This document shows, one piece after another, positions 32,782-42,962 of a stretch of DNA of 64,000 nt. Source of the DNA: Shewanella sp. KX20019 (lineage in GTDB: Bacteria; Pseudomonadota; Gammaproteobacteria; Enterobacterales; Shewanellaceae); NCBI RefSeq assembly GCF_016757755.1, contig NZ_CP068437.1, positions 1,364,001 to 1,428,000 of the forward strand, given 5' to 3'. Under the pieces are notes generated by a model. That model saw only the letters and a program-made list of their open reading frames with translations. It did not search any database and was not told the DNA's origin. Within the stretch, counting starts at the first letter, position 1. The number at the start of each line of letters is the position of its first letter. A program made the translations under genes and the position numbers.

Positions 32782-35700
32782 TTACCCCGCTCTGACTGCT
32801 AGTGCAGGTGCTGATGGCGTTAACTTTAACAGATCGCTTAGCTCAACATTTTTTGGTTTCACTAAAATGAAGCAATCTATCCAGTTCTCGAAATCACTTA
32901 AGATCATCTTGGCGTGTTCACTGTTGGTCTCTTTAACATGCTGCTCAATCAACTCGCGTAGATGTTGCTGCTGAATCGTTGACTGCACTTTATGGGTGTC
33001 GACCATCTCAGTATTGACGCGGCGATTAAAGCGGCCGAACTGGTCAAATACATAAGCAAAGCCACCTGTCATACCTGCGCCGAAGTTCACCCCGGTTTTA
33101 CCCAGTACCACCACGATGCCGCCGGTCATGTATTCACAACCGTTATCACCTAACCCTTCAACCACGGCAATCGCGCCTGAGTTACGCACCGCAAAACGCT
33201 CGCCGGCTTGACCCGATGCAAACAACTTACCGCCTGATGCGCCGTACAAACAGGTGTTACCTAAAATGGTTGAACGCTCAGACTTGAATGGGCTGCCCAG
33301 CGGCGGATACACGCAGATCTTACCGCCTGACATGCCTTTGCCGACGTAATCGTTAGCGTCGCCGCAGAGCAATAACTCAAGCCCTGGAGCGTTCCATACG
33401 CCAAAGCTTTGGCCAGCACTGCCGTTAAATTTAAGTGTAATTGGTGATTTAGCACCATCACGGCCTGCATGGGTTGCGATGTAACCCGAAAGGCTAGCAC
33501 CCACTGAGCGGTCGGTATTGTTGATGTTGAACATCTCACAGATGGATTCGCCCGCTAATACCGCCTCTTTGCAATCTTCAACAAGACGTTGATTTAATGT
33601 GCCAAGGTCTGATGGTGGATTGGTCTCTTGCCATGTTACAGCCGATGTTGCAGGCACTTGCGGACGATATAGAATTGGCGATAGATCCAAACCTTGCTGC
33701 TTAGCAGTTTCGCCCTCTAATGCCGCTAACCAATCACTACGGCCAACCAGTTGTTCAAACTCAGTGACGCCTAAGTCCGCCATGTACTCGCGGATCTCTT
33801 GTGCGACAAACTCAAAGTAAGTCATTACTCGCTCAGGCAAGCCGTGGTAATGCTCATTACGCAGTTGCTTGTTTTGGGTCGCGACGCCGGTAGCACAGTT
33901 GTTGAGATGACAAATACGTAGGTATTTACACCCCAGTGCAATCATAGGCACTGTACCAAAACCGAAACTTTCAGCGCCAAGCAGTGCAGCCTTAATCACG
34001 TCTTTACCGGTTTTTAAACCGCCATCGACTTGTAAGCGAATTTTATGGCGTAAGCCGTTAGTTACTAGCGACTGGTGCACTTCTGCAAGGCCCAGCTCCC
34101 ATGGACTTCCGGCATATTTTACCGAGGTAATTGGGCTAGCCCCTGTGCCGCCGTCATAACCTGAAATGGTGATCATATCGGCGTAAGCTTTTGCTACACC
34201 GGTGGCGATAGTGCCGACGCCTGGCTCAGATACCAGTTTCACCGAGACTAAGGCCTTAGGGTTTATCTGTTTTAGATCAAAGATCAGCTGGGCCAAATCT
34301 TCAATCGAGTAGATGTCGTGATGCGGCGGCGGAGAAATTAGTGTGACACCAGGACGTGCATTACGCAGCGCGGCAATTTCTACGCTAACCTTGTCACCCG
34401 GTAGCTGTCCACCTTCACCGGGCTTAGCACCTTGGGCTATTTTGATTTGTAATACTTCGGCGTTAACCAAGTAATGCGCTGTGACACCAAAACGGCCAGA
34501 GGCAATTTGCTTGATGGCTGAGTTACCTTCGCTGTTAAAGCGACGTGGGTCTTCTCCACCTTCACCTGAGTTTGAGCGACCGCCAAGACGGTTCATTGCC
34601 ACCGCTAATGCTTCGTGAGCCTCTGGGCTAAGTGCGCCAATACTCATGGCTGCGCTATCAAAGCGAGTGAACAGAGTTTTTGCGGCCTCGACGTTGGCAA
34701 CATCAACTGGTGGCAGTTCACCTTTAACTTCAATCAAGTCTCTTAAGGTGGCAATAGGGCGATTATCAACTAATTCAGTAAAGCGTTTGTAGTTGACATA
34801 ATCTTGGTCGCGAAGACTCGCTTGCAAGGTGTTAACCACATCTGGGTTGAAGCAGTGGTATTCGCCACCTTCAACGTATTTGAGTAGTCCGCCTTGGGGC
34901 AGTTGCTGATGCGCTCTAAAGGCATTTTTATGCAATAGTTGCTGGTCTTGTTCAATCAGGGCAAAACTGGCACCTTGAATACGGCTAATCACGCCGTTAA
35001 AACACAACTCAACCACTTCATCGGCTAGGCCTACCGCTTCGAACTGTTGACTACAACGATAAGAGGCTACGGTACTAATGCCCATCTTCGACATGATCTT
35101 ACGCAGACCTTTGTCTATGCCCTGGCGGAAGTTGAGCATCAGGTCGCGGGTGTTTTCAACGCCATTACGTTTAGCGAGATCTGAGATGCACTCATACACC
35201 AAGTATGGGTAGATGGCGGTGGCGCCAAAGCCAAGCAGTACCGCAAAATGATGTGGATCACGCGCCGATGCGGTCTCTACAATAATGTTGGTGTCGCAGC
35301 GTAGGCTCTTATTAACCAGTATTTGCTGTACGGCGCCGACAGCCATAGCTGCTGGAATAACTTGCTTAGACTTAGCGGTGGCGCGATCTGACAATACCAG
35401 CAGTGTGGTACCTGTTCTGGCCAGTCGCTCTGCTTCATCACAAATACGTTTAACCGCGGCTTCAAGGCCTTCGCTTAAGTCGTAATTGAGATCGATGGTG
35501 TTAGCGCGATAGTAGGTGCTATCTAATGCCATTAGCTGATTAAAGTCGCTAAACAGCAGCACCGGTGAGTTGAACATTACGCGATAAGCGTGGCCAGTGG
35601 TTTCATTAAATAAGTTTTGCTCACGACCGGCGCAGGTGGTGAGTGACATTACATGTTTTTCACGCAACGGATCGATGGGTGGATTGGTTACCTGAGCAAA

Positions 35701-37230
35701 CTTTTGGCGGAAGTAGTCGTAGATAGTGCGCGACTTTTTCGACAACACGGCCATTGGCGTATCATCGCCCATTGAGCCTGTGGCTTCTTCGCCTCGTTGC
35801 GCCAGCACCCAAATAACTTGTTCTAGCTCTTCACGGGAATAACCAAACTGCTTTTGATATTGCAGCAGCTGCTCGTCACTGTATTCGCGTGAGCCTTGCT
35901 CGCTCGGACCAAAGTCTTCTGCAGGCTTGAGTATTCTACTGTTCTTAGCCATCCACTCTTTGTATGGGTGGCGACGCTTAAGGTCGTTATCAATCTCAAA
36001 TGAAGAGTACAGCTGACCATTTAAGGTATCGAGTACCAGTAGTTCACCTGGGCCAACACGGCCTTTCTCAATCACTTCATCTGGCGCGTAGTCCCAAATA
36101 CCAACCTCTGAGGCCAGAGTTAAAATACGGTCTTTAGTGATGACGTAGCGTGATGGGCGCAAACCGTTACGATCGACGGCGCACGCTGCATGGCGGCCAT
36201 TAGTCATTACAATTCCGGCAGGGCCATCCCAAGGTTCCATGTGCATAGAGTTAAAGTCGTAGAATGCTTTTAACTCGGCATCCATTTCTGGATTACTCTG
36301 CCATGCTGGTGGAATAAGCAAGCGCATGGCACGGTACAAGTCCATACCACCGGCAAGTAGCATCTCTAGCATATTATCTAATGATGATGAATCTGAACCG
36401 GTTTCATTCACGAATGGCGCGGCTTGCTGTAAGTCAGGCAATAGCGGCGCATGAAACTTGTAGGCACGGGCTCTTGCCCATTGACGGTTACAGGCTATGG
36501 TATTGATCTCACCATTGTGGGCCAAATATCTGAATGGCTGTGCCAATGGCCATTTCGGTGAGGTATTGGTAGAGAAGCGCTGGTGGAATAAACAGATAGC
36601 ACTTTGCAGGCGTATATCGGCCAAGTCGCTATAAAATGAGGGCAGATCTGCTGGCATCATCAAGCCTTTATAGACGATGACCTGACCAGACAAACTGGCA
36701 ATATAGAAATCTTTATCATGGCTCAGTTGCTGCTCTACGCGGCGTCTTGCCATATAGAGGCGGCGTTCCAAGTCTTTTTCGCGCCAACCAATGGGGGCAT
36801 TAATCAGTACTTGAACTATTTGTGGCTGACTTGACTTGCCGATAGGACCTAAGACGTTAGAATTAACTGGCACATCTCGCCAACCTGCAACACTCAAGGT
36901 TTCTTTCTGTAACTCTTGCTCTAGTAGGTGTTTGGTTTGTGATGCCTGCTCTTCATCTTGGCTAAGAAAAAGCATTCCCACAGCAAAGCGGCGGCTTAAA
37001 TGCCAATCATTCTCCACAGCAATTGCTTTAAAAAATTCCGTAGGCAGTTGCATCAATAATCCACAACCATCACCGGTACGTCCATCTGCGGCAATACCAC
37101 CACGGTGTTTCATGCGGTCCAATCCCTGAATCGCGGTACGTACTATACGGTGACTCGCTTCACCGTCCATTTGAGCGATAAGCCCAAAACCACAATTGTC
37201 CCGTTCAAAACTTGGATGATATAAGCTCAT
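32782..37230 (-). CDS. gltB: Glutamate synthase (NADPH) large subunit
   Basis: A 1482-residue enzyme from ATG 37230. This start is preferred over a TTG seven codons earlier because the stretch between contains the Shine-Dalgarno (TTAGGGAG). The glutaminase nucleophile is Cys13 in FERDNCGFGLIA, exposed after removal of a short propeptide. The FMN/3Fe-4S synthase domain includes GEGGEDPRRFNSEGNS, GAKPGEGGQLPG and the cluster CKYLRICHLNNCATGVATQ. The C-terminal beta-helix has GGxxxVxG repeats. It makes two glutamates from glutamine and 2-oxoglutarate with GltD. Confidence 0.97.
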   Translation of the reverse strand: MSLYHPSFERDNCGFGLIAQMDGEASHRIVRTAIQGLDRMKHRGGIAADGRTGDGCGLLMQLPTEFFKAIAVENDWHLSRRFAVGMLFLSQDEEQASQTKHLLEQELQKETLSVAGWRDVPVNSNVLGPIGKSSQPQIVQVLINAPIGWREKDLERRLYMARRRVEQQLSHDKDFYIASLSGQVIVYKGLMMPADLPSFYSDLADIRLQSAICLFHQRFSTNTSPKWPLAQPFRYLAHNGEINTIACNRQWARARAYKFHAPLLPDLQQAAPFVNETGSDSSSLDNMLEMLLAGGMDLYRAMRLLIPPAWQSNPEMDAELKAFYDFNSMHMEPWDGPAGIVMTNGRHAACAVDRNGLRPSRYVITKDRILTLASEVGIWDYAPDEVIEKGRVGPGELLVLDTLNGQLYSSFEIDNDLKRRHPYKEWMAKNSRILKPAEDFGPSEQGSREYSDEQLLQYQKQFGYSREELEQVIWVLAQRGEEATGSMGDDTPMAVLSKKSRTIYDYFRQKFAQVTNPPIDPLREKHVMSLTTCAGREQNLFNETTGHAYRVMFNSPVLLFSDFNQLMALDSTYYRANTIDLNYDLSEGLEAAVKRICDEAERLARTGTTLLVLSDRATAKSKQVIPAAMAVGAVQQILVNKSLRCDTNIIVETASARDPHHFAVLLGFGATAIYPYLVYECISDLAKRNGVENTRDLMLNFRQGIDKGLRKIMSKMGISTVASYRCSQQFEAVGLADEVVELCFNGVISRIQGASFALIEQDQQLLHKNAFRAHQQLPQGGLLKYVEGGEYHCFNPDVVNTLQASLRDQDYVNYKRFTELVDNRPIATLRDLIEVKGELPPVDVANVEAAKTLFTRFDSAAMSIGALSPEAHEALAVAMNRLGGRSNSGEGGEDPRRFNSEGNSAIKQIASGRFGVTAHYLVNAEVLQIKIAQGAKPGEGGQLPGDKVSVEIAALRNARPGVTLISPPPHHDIYSIEDLAQLIFDLKQINPKALVSVKLVSEPGVGTIATGVAKAYADMITISGYDGGTGASPITSVKYAGSPWELGLAEVHQSLVTNGLRHKIRLQVDGGLKTGKDVIKAALLGAESFGFGTVPMIALGCKYLRICHLNNCATGVATQNKQLRNEHYHGLPERVMTYFEFVAQEIREYMADLGVTEFEQLVGRSDWLAALEGETAKQQGLDLSPILYRPQVPATSAVTWQETNPPSDLGTLNQRLVEDCKEAVLAGESICEMFNINNTDRSVGASLSGYIATHAGRDGAKSPITLKFNGSAGQSFGVWNAPGLELLLCGDANDYVGKGMSGGKICVYPPLGSPFKSERSTILGNTCLYGASGGKLFASGQAGERFAVRNSGAIAVVEGLGDNGCEYMTGGIVVVLGKTGVNFGAGMTGGFAYVFDQFGRFNRRVNTEMVDTHKVQSTIQQQHLRELIEQHVKETNSEHAKMILSDFENWIDCFILVKPKNVELSDLLKLTPSAPALAVRAG

Positions 37231-37718
37231 TGGTACACTCCCTAACTTCAACTGATACTACTCGGGAGATAAAGCACAAAATATCTATATATATGCACCC
37301 GAATCAATCAAATTAACCCTAAGCGCACTAAAGGTCAAACCAATTTATTGCATAACATTTACACTAAACTAGTTAATTCATACGCTTGTTCCATAAGGTT
37401 TACCTTTACGTAAACTGTGAAAAAGCCTGTATAACCTTATGAATAAAAAGAATTTTAAATTTTACGTTTGTTTTTGTTTACCTGGTTGTAACAACTGTGG
37501 TGATTGTAGCCTATTTACAGAAAGTGATTTTTATTGCAAATACAGTGAAATGATAGTCACTTTAGGGTCTGACTAATTATGCATAAGCTAATATAATTAC
37601 TCAGGTAATGTGTACAGGATAAAGATTGCAACGAAATTACGGTTATTTGAGCTAGCGCTAATTAATGATCTGCACAAATGAATAGAATGGCGCAAATTTT
37701 TAGGTTAGGTGGTTTGCT
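37231..37718. other. gltB / yhcC divergent intergenic region
   Basis: About 490 AT-rich bases holding the gltB promoter and the yhcC promoter. A small inverted repeat GTTTAC/GTAAAC lies near 37398-37415. No gene or RNA recognised. Confidence 0.45.
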
Positions 37719-38648
37719 TTGGGCTTGGATAGTTACGTTAATACGTTTGGCAGTGTATGTAAGCAGCGATATGGGGAGCGGATCCGTAAGCTGACAATTG
37801 ACGCTAAATTTACCTGTCCAAACCGAGATGGCACACTTGGCAAAGGTGGATGCACCTATTGTAACGTAGCCTCGTTTAGCCATGAGCACAAAACTGAACT
37901 GTCGATACCTGCGCAGTTAAGCCAAGGCCGTGAGCGACTTTCAACTAAACCCTCTAAGTACATTGCTTACTTTCAGGCGTACACCAGTACTTATGACGAG
38001 TATTTAGTGTTAAAGCAGAAATACGATGAAGCGATACAAGACAGCGATATTGTCGGCTTATGTGTCGGCACGCGTCCCGATTGTGTGCCAGATGAAGTGA
38101 TTACCCTCTTGGCTGAATATCAGCAACAAGGGCTAGATGTTTGGTTAGAGTTGGGATTGCAAACGGCGAACAATCGAACCCTAAAGAAGATCAATCGCGG
38201 TCATGATTTTGAAACCTATGCAGATACAGTAAAGCGCGCCCGAGAAAAAGGTATTAAAGTCTGTACTCACCTGATTTTGGGCTTACCTGGTGAAGGCCAT
38301 GCTGATTACCTCAATACGTTAGATAAAGTGTTGGACGCGGGTGTTGATGGGTTAAAGCTGCACCCGCTACATATTGTAGAAGGTAGTACCATGGCTAAAG
38401 CCTGGCGCAACGATAAAATGGATCTGTTAGCCATAGAGGATTATGCCTATAGCGTGGGAGAGTTAATCCGCCGTACTCCTGTAGATATTATCTTCCATCG
38501 AGTGACAGCTTATGCGAAAAAACCTATGTTATTAGCACCAGATTGGTGTGCTTTTCGTTGGGATGGTTTAGTGGCTATTGTCGATGATTTGAAAGCTAAA
38601 GGTGCGCAGGGCAGCAGTTTAGCTATAGTTCGAGCAAAGGTGACTTAA
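37719..38648 (+). CDS. yhcC: YhcC-type radical SAM protein
   Basis: A 309-residue protein of the TIGR01212 type. It starts with MGLDSYVNTFGSVCKQRYG and carries the cluster-binding Cys33, Cys45 and Cys48 in CPNRDGTLGKGGCTYCN, the CX11CX2C spacing of this family. Downstream motifs include VGTRPDCVPDEV and LELGLQTANNRTLKKINRGH. The start is TTG at 37719; no in-frame ATG fits better. The exact reaction of YhcC is not settled. It lies next to gltB, as in E. coli and Shewanella. Confidence 0.93.
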   Translation: MGLDSYVNTFGSVCKQRYGERIRKLTIDAKFTCPNRDGTLGKGGCTYCNVASFSHEHKTELSIPAQLSQGRERLSTKPSKYIAYFQAYTSTYDEYLVLKQKYDEAIQDSDIVGLCVGTRPDCVPDEVITLLAEYQQQGLDVWLELGLQTANNRTLKKINRGHDFETYADTVKRAREKGIKVCTHLILGLPGEGHADYLNTLDKVLDAGVDGLKLHPLHIVEGSTMAKAWRNDKMDLLAIEDYAYSVGELIRRTPVDIIFHRVTAYAKKPMLLAPDWCAFRWDGLVAIVDDLKAKGAQGSSLAIVRAKVT

Positions 38649-38859
38649 GTGGATTGTAATACTGTTAAATCTCCCGGGGTAAAAATCGCTACATTTGGCA
38701 ATTAGTGATGCTTTTTGATTAAATCTAGGTTAATAAAAGGTTAAATTGGCAATGAATTTAGCTACATATGTCACTAGTAGTTGCGCCCACCATTTTAGCG
38801 GGTATTATGTGGTAAAATCGTCTTTTAAATACACGGCAAACATTTTGAGAGGTGCCTAG

Positions 38860-39225
38860 ATGGCAACAGCTGAATTAGAATCAATTTTGGATCTTAATAC
38901 ACTGGAGCAGTACTGCAGTGCAATTGGCGCAGGTACGCTACTTAAAAGTGTCGTATTGTTTGAACAGCTAATGCCAGAATATGTTGGCAATCTAGTTAAC
39001 GCATATGAAGCGAAAGATAAAGATACACTATGCAGTGAGGCTCATAAGTTTAAGGGAGCTGCTGGTTCTGTAGGCTTAAAGCGCATTCAACAGTTTGCGC
39101 AGTTATTACAGCACGGTGAAGAAGCTGCATGGGACAATGACCATTCAGCTTGGTTAAACGAAATTGTTAACCATGGCCCTAGCGATCTGCAAGAATTAAA
39201 GTTATATCTAGAGTCAAAAGCATAA
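38860..39225 (+). CDS. hptA: Histidine phosphotransfer protein HptA
   Basis: A 121-residue single Hpt domain. The phospho-accepting His62 lies in EAHKFKGAAGSVGL, the ArcB-type signature. In Shewanella the ArcB sensor is split: ArcS lacks an Hpt domain, and this separate protein relays phosphate to the ArcA regulator. All helical and cytoplasmic. ATG at 38860 follows GAGAGGTG. Monocistronic, with a strong terminator directly after it. The location between yhcC and oxyR matches what I recall for S. oneidensis. Confidence 0.92.
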   Translation: MATAELESILDLNTLEQYCSAIGAGTLLKSVVLFEQLMPEYVGNLVNAYEAKDKDTLCSEAHKFKGAAGSVGLKRIQQFAQLLQHGEEAAWDNDHSAWLNEIVNHGPSDLQELKLYLESKA

Positions 39226-39245
39226 GCTCTAATGCAAATATTGAG

Positions 39246-39284
39246 ATGGCGCTGTTTAGGTAACTAAACAGCGCCATTTTTTTT
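39246..39284 (+). terminator. Terminator of hptA
   Basis: Perfect 14-bp stem ATGGCGCTGTTTAG/CTAAACAGCGCCAT, loop GTAA, then a run of eight T. Confidence 0.95.
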
Positions 39285-39416
39285 ACTCATGATTGTGTTC
39301 AAAAAACAGTTTGCGCTGCTTCACACTCTACTGCCGTTATTAAAGTGAAGGCATGGTAAAGTGTGATAGAGTTAAATAGAACCTTTCGATAAATAACGTC
39401 ATTGGTAATCTGCTTT

Positions 39417-40325
39417 ATGAAACATCTTCCGAGTCTAAAAAACCTGTTTTATTTGGTCAATTTACATCAAGAACAAAACTTTAATCGTGCTGCTAAAATT
39501 TGCCATGTTAGCCAGTCTACGCTCTCAAGCGGGATCCAGAACCTTGAAGAACAATTAGGGCATCAACTTATTGAGCGTGATCACAAATCATTTATCTTCA
39601 CTGCCATTGGTGAAGAGGTGGTGTTGCGTTCACGAAAATTGCTAACGGATGTTGATGATTTAGTCGAACTGGTTAAGCATCAAGGTGAACCCATGACTGG
39701 CGAAATCCGCTTGGGCTGTATCCCCACGATTGCTCCATTTTTATTAAGCAGAGTGGTTCAGCACTGTAATGAAGTTTATCCTAATCTGACTTTGTTGTTA
39801 AAAGAGGACACCACCGACAGACTGGTCGATGCATTGGGTAAAGGTGAGCTGGATCTACTGCTACTAGCATTGCCCGTAGATACCAGCGGTTACCATAGTA
39901 TGAAAGTGGGTATAGACCCGTTCAAAATGGTCGTGCATGAAGAGCTAACGGACGAGATCCATGAGCCGATTGATTATCAAGATTTGCCAGATGAGAGTAT
40001 TTTCTTGTTACAAGCCGAACATTGTATTACTGGCCATGCTATTAGCGCATGTCAGTTAGCTGAGAGCACTAAAATTAATCCGTTTGCGGCGACAAGTTTG
40101 CATACTCTAGTGCAGATGGTGAATTGTAAGTTGGGCACCACATTCTTACCGCAGATGGCGATAGATGCAGGGATTTTAAGTAATACTGATTTGGTAACGA
40201 TGGCGCCGCCTGGCGAAACACCCTATAGAGATATTGGTCTTGTTTGGCGTCAGACATCTAGCCGCATCCTGACATTTAGAACCTTGGGCCTAGAGATCCA
40301 GAAGTTGCTTGAACAGACTCACTAA
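39417..40325 (+). CDS. oxyR: Hydrogen-peroxide sensing regulator OxyR (LysR family)
   Basis: A 302-residue LysR-type regulator from ATG 39417; a TTG five codons earlier is also open. The N-terminal HTH is NFNRAAKICHVSQSTLSSGI. The peroxide-sensing pair is visible as Cys203 and Cys212 in AEHCITGHAISACQ, nine residues apart as in E. coli Cys199/Cys208, which separates it from generic LysR proteins. It activates catalase and peroxide-defence genes when oxidised. Its own control region is the 190 bases after the hptA terminator. It converges on the cyclase gene across a shared terminator. Confidence 0.93.
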   Translation: MKHLPSLKNLFYLVNLHQEQNFNRAAKICHVSQSTLSSGIQNLEEQLGHQLIERDHKSFIFTAIGEEVVLRSRKLLTDVDDLVELVKHQGEPMTGEIRLGCIPTIAPFLLSRVVQHCNEVYPNLTLLLKEDTTDRLVDALGKGELDLLLLALPVDTSGYHSMKVGIDPFKMVVHEELTDEIHEPIDYQDLPDESIFLLQAEHCITGHAISACQLAESTKINPFAATSLHTLVQMVNCKLGTTFLPQMAIDAGILSNTDLVTMAPPGETPYRDIGLVWRQTSSRILTFRTLGLEIQKLLEQTH

Positions 40326-40357
40326 AGTGATTTATCTCTGTGTTTAGTCCTGAAACT

Positions 40358-40389
40358 AAAAAAGCCGATAGATAACTATCGGCTTTTTT
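40358..40389. terminator. Bidirectional terminator, oxyR / cyclase
   Basis: AAAAAAGCCGATAG and CTATCGGCTTTTTT, perfect 14-bp stem with ATAA loop. Confidence 0.93.
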
Positions 40390-40398
40390 ATGTGGGTT

Positions 40399-41475
40399 TT
40401 ATACGGGATTTTTAGGCGTGACACCATAAACATCAATGGAGTGCTGTTTACCTTTTAGCTTAATTGGGCCAAGGTTATTGAGATTATAGCGGGTGTCAGG
40501 ATAGTCGAGGCGTGATTTTAAAGAGCCTGAAATCAGCATTCTCTGGCCAAGTGGATTGCACTGATCTTGTAGTCTTGCCAAGGTATTGAGCACATCACTA
40601 AAGAAACTAATCTCCTGTTTTTGAACCCCCACGACAGCAGCTACAACTTGGCCACAATGCGCCGCAGCTTTAAACTTGGGTACAAAACCGTATTGCTCCT
40701 CAAAATATAGCCTCTGCCAGCTTAATTGCTGAGAAAAATCATGATAGATATTAAAGCAACGATCTTGCTTCACACCGTCTTTAAGTGGCCAATGTATGAG
40801 GACGGCATCTCCCATATAACGGTAGATCTCAGCTTCATTATTGGTGACAGTATCTGCCAATAGGCTAAAGCTATCTTGGATCAAACGGCTAAAGCGGTAA
40901 TCGCCCAATGATTCTGCATGGGTGGTAGAAGCTACCATATCGAGATAAAGAAAAAGTCGTTGCTCATATCGAGGCTTATGATATTTGCCTAGACCAATGT
41001 TAAATAGCACTCTCGGGCCAACGAGTAGCGCCATCTGCTCGATAAAGGCGAGTCCCACTCTAACCACTACTAAGTAAACGATAAGAGCTTGGAAAGCTGG
41101 GCTATAAAGAATGTGGGCCGTGAGCATCTGACGTAAGGTTGTCATGTGGTTTTCGATTGCCCACATGTTGAGATACTGGGTGATATAAGCAAGCGTAGTT
41201 GCTCCCAGTAATAGAAATAGACCTTTAAAGATGACTGAGAACACATAGGGTAAGCGGTTGATGGCGCTAAAATCAGCAATTAGGTTCGACATCCAATGCA
41301 GGCTGCCAAAAATAATCCCCATATAAATCGAAAGCGTCGCTAAGTCAGCTGAGCCAATGGCCCACTGAGGAAGTTCTGGCGTTTGTGCGTATCTGAAAAA
41401 TACGAAGGCCGCCATAGCTACAGTCCAAGCGAAAATAGCGAAGGCTAACTTCTTCGCTTGTATACGTGCTCTCAC
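40399..41475 (-). CDS. Membrane-bound class III adenylate/guanylate cyclase
   Basis: A 358-residue protein. The N-terminal half holds four to five membrane segments (about residues 12-155). The C-terminal cyclase homology domain has the metal-binding Asp in RLFLYLDMVASTTHAESLG (near 174) and the second Asp in IYRYMGDAVLIHW (near 219). It should make cAMP, which in Shewanella feeds Crp-dependent anaerobic respiration; I recall a cyclase at this locus named CyaC in S. oneidensis. GTG start. It lies upstream of mutH in divergent-free single orientation on the minus strand. Confidence 0.88.
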   Translation of the reverse strand: MRARIQAKKLAFAIFAWTVAMAAFVFFRYAQTPELPQWAIGSADLATLSIYMGIIFGSLHWMSNLIADFSAINRLPYVFSVIFKGLFLLLGATTLAYITQYLNMWAIENHMTTLRQMLTAHILYSPAFQALIVYLVVVRVGLAFIEQMALLVGPRVLFNIGLGKYHKPRYEQRLFLYLDMVASTTHAESLGDYRFSRLIQDSFSLLADTVTNNEAEIYRYMGDAVLIHWPLKDGVKQDRCFNIYHDFSQQLSWQRLYFEEQYGFVPKFKAAAHCGQVVAAVVGVQKQEISFFSDVLNTLARLQDQCNPLGQRMLISGSLKSRLDYPDTRYNLNNLGPIKLKGKQHSIDVYGVTPKNPV

Positions 41476-41599
41476 GATTTAGGGGGTATCCAACAGCTGC
41501 TGTTTTTACGATGGGCTAGTTTATAGAATATCACCATACTATTTCCAGTAGTATTTGTGATCTAAGTCAAATGATTGTGAGTTTTTGCGCCAAATTTAC

Positions 41600-42271
41600 C
41601 TAAATATGGCCAGAAAGGATTTTTTGAGTGAATTGTGTCTTCAAATAAAAGCCACGAGGGTTGGTTTTAGACAATGCACCATTATGGTCAATACTTTGGG
41701 TGAGTACCTGACTGTTGGCAGCTTTTGGGCGTAATTGCAGTACTTCACCATGGCGCGCTGTAATTGTTTCGACTTTGCCCATGGTAATGAGCTCCATTAT
41801 CTCTTCCCAATCTTGCTTTAATAGTGCCGTCTCTTCAGCGGATGGACACCACAATATTGGCGAGCCTATCTGACGCTCTGAAAGTGGGATCTCTCTGGCA
41901 CCTTGAACAGGGATCCAAAGTACGCTTTGCAGCTTATGGCAAACGACGCTGTTCTCCCATGTTAGCCCTTGAATATTTGTCAGCGGCGCGACGGTAACAT
42001 AGGTGGTTTCGAGTACTTTGCCGACTTGGTTAACAGGGATCGTTTTCAACTCTACCCCTAAATGAACAAAATCGGGTTCGGGCCTTGAGCCTGCAAGAGC
42101 GCCAAGTTCTAGCTCTATTAACTGACCGACCCAACCTTTGTGTCGCTTTAGATCTTTTGGAGATTTAATTTGATGGTAGTTGGCCAGTTGTCCAAGCGTA
42201 AGTCCTGCCATCGCTTCTGCGCGCGCCATGAGCTCTTCAAGTGTACTGGGTGGTTGAGTAGATTTTTTCAT
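41600..42271 (-). CDS. mutH: DNA mismatch repair endonuclease MutH
   Basis: A 223-residue protein of usual length. The restriction-like active site appears as the D-(x)n-E-x-K pattern: Asp in PEPDFVHLGVELKTIP, with Glu and Lys in GVELKT (residues about 65-80). It nicks the unmethylated strand at hemimethylated GATC sites during mismatch repair, so the host uses Dam methylation. It is adjacent to rppH and ptsP as in many gammaproteobacteria. ATG start at 42271. Confidence 0.95.
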   Translation of the reverse strand: MKKSTQPPSTLEELMARAEAMAGLTLGQLANYHQIKSPKDLKRHKGWVGQLIELELGALAGSRPEPDFVHLGVELKTIPVNQVGKVLETTYVTVAPLTNIQGLTWENSVVCHKLQSVLWIPVQGAREIPLSERQIGSPILWCPSAEETALLKQDWEEIMELITMGKVETITARHGEVLQLRPKAANSQVLTQSIDHNGALSKTNPRGFYLKTQFTQKILSGHI

Positions 42272-42962
42272 AGCAAAGATTTTACTAAATTTTTGCCATA
42301 TAGCAAATGTGGTTAAAATATAAGCTAAAGTTTCTACGCTAGAAATACAGCGGGTTAAATAAATGTAAGTTATTGAATATAAATGTTTAAAGCCATTATT
42401 GATTTTAGTCCCAGTGTGACTTGTTCAGCTTACTCCTGTGCTTTAGCTATTTTTCCAACATAGTTATCCACAGTTTTATTGGATAACTTCAGTTTTTTGT
42501 CGCTCTACTGCAATGAATGTGATCTGTCAATGCCATTTTAAGCGGATTAACAGCTTTTTTCTGGCTATGTATACTTGAATTTGTGAATAACATCATTATG
42601 ACTGTCTTCATTTTTTAGATTTTTAATTGACTGGTTAAATATCGTACCGTCAAGATTTTACCAAGATCGCTGCTCATTATGTTGCGCTTTAAATTGTTGT
42701 TTTTGAAAGCTTTAATGTAATTGTCAAATCAGTGCTTCGTTTTGCTATTTGATGATTTTTGTGAGGTTATTTGGGCTTTTAGATAGTTTCCAACAGAGAT
42801 ATCCACAGATTCTGTGGATATAATTGGCTTTTACCGATCACTCCTGTTGATAAGGTTGGTAATTACTTAGATTTATCCAACGAATATGCGGAACAGATAT
42901 TTGCTGCAACGCGAGCTTTGTGAAACAATCAATTCATTAATAGTTAATAGTTTGGAGTCCAT
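42272..42962. other. Long AT-rich mutH / rppH divergent region with DnaA-box-like sites
   Basis: 690 bases without a gene. A perfect DnaA box TTATCCACA lies at 42464-42472, inside the inverted repeat AGTTATCC (42462-42469) / GGATAACT (42481-42488). A second perfect inverted repeat, ATATCCACAG/CTGTGGATAT, spans 42799-42821. Both promoters lie here. The GATC content was not exceptional by eye. Possible DnaA-responsive control; not an origin, as no replication gene is near. Confidence 0.5.

Noticed and set aside
42272..42962. Replication origin at the DnaA-box cluster
   Set aside because: Only one perfect box, and no dnaA, dnaN, gidA or rctB gene nearby.
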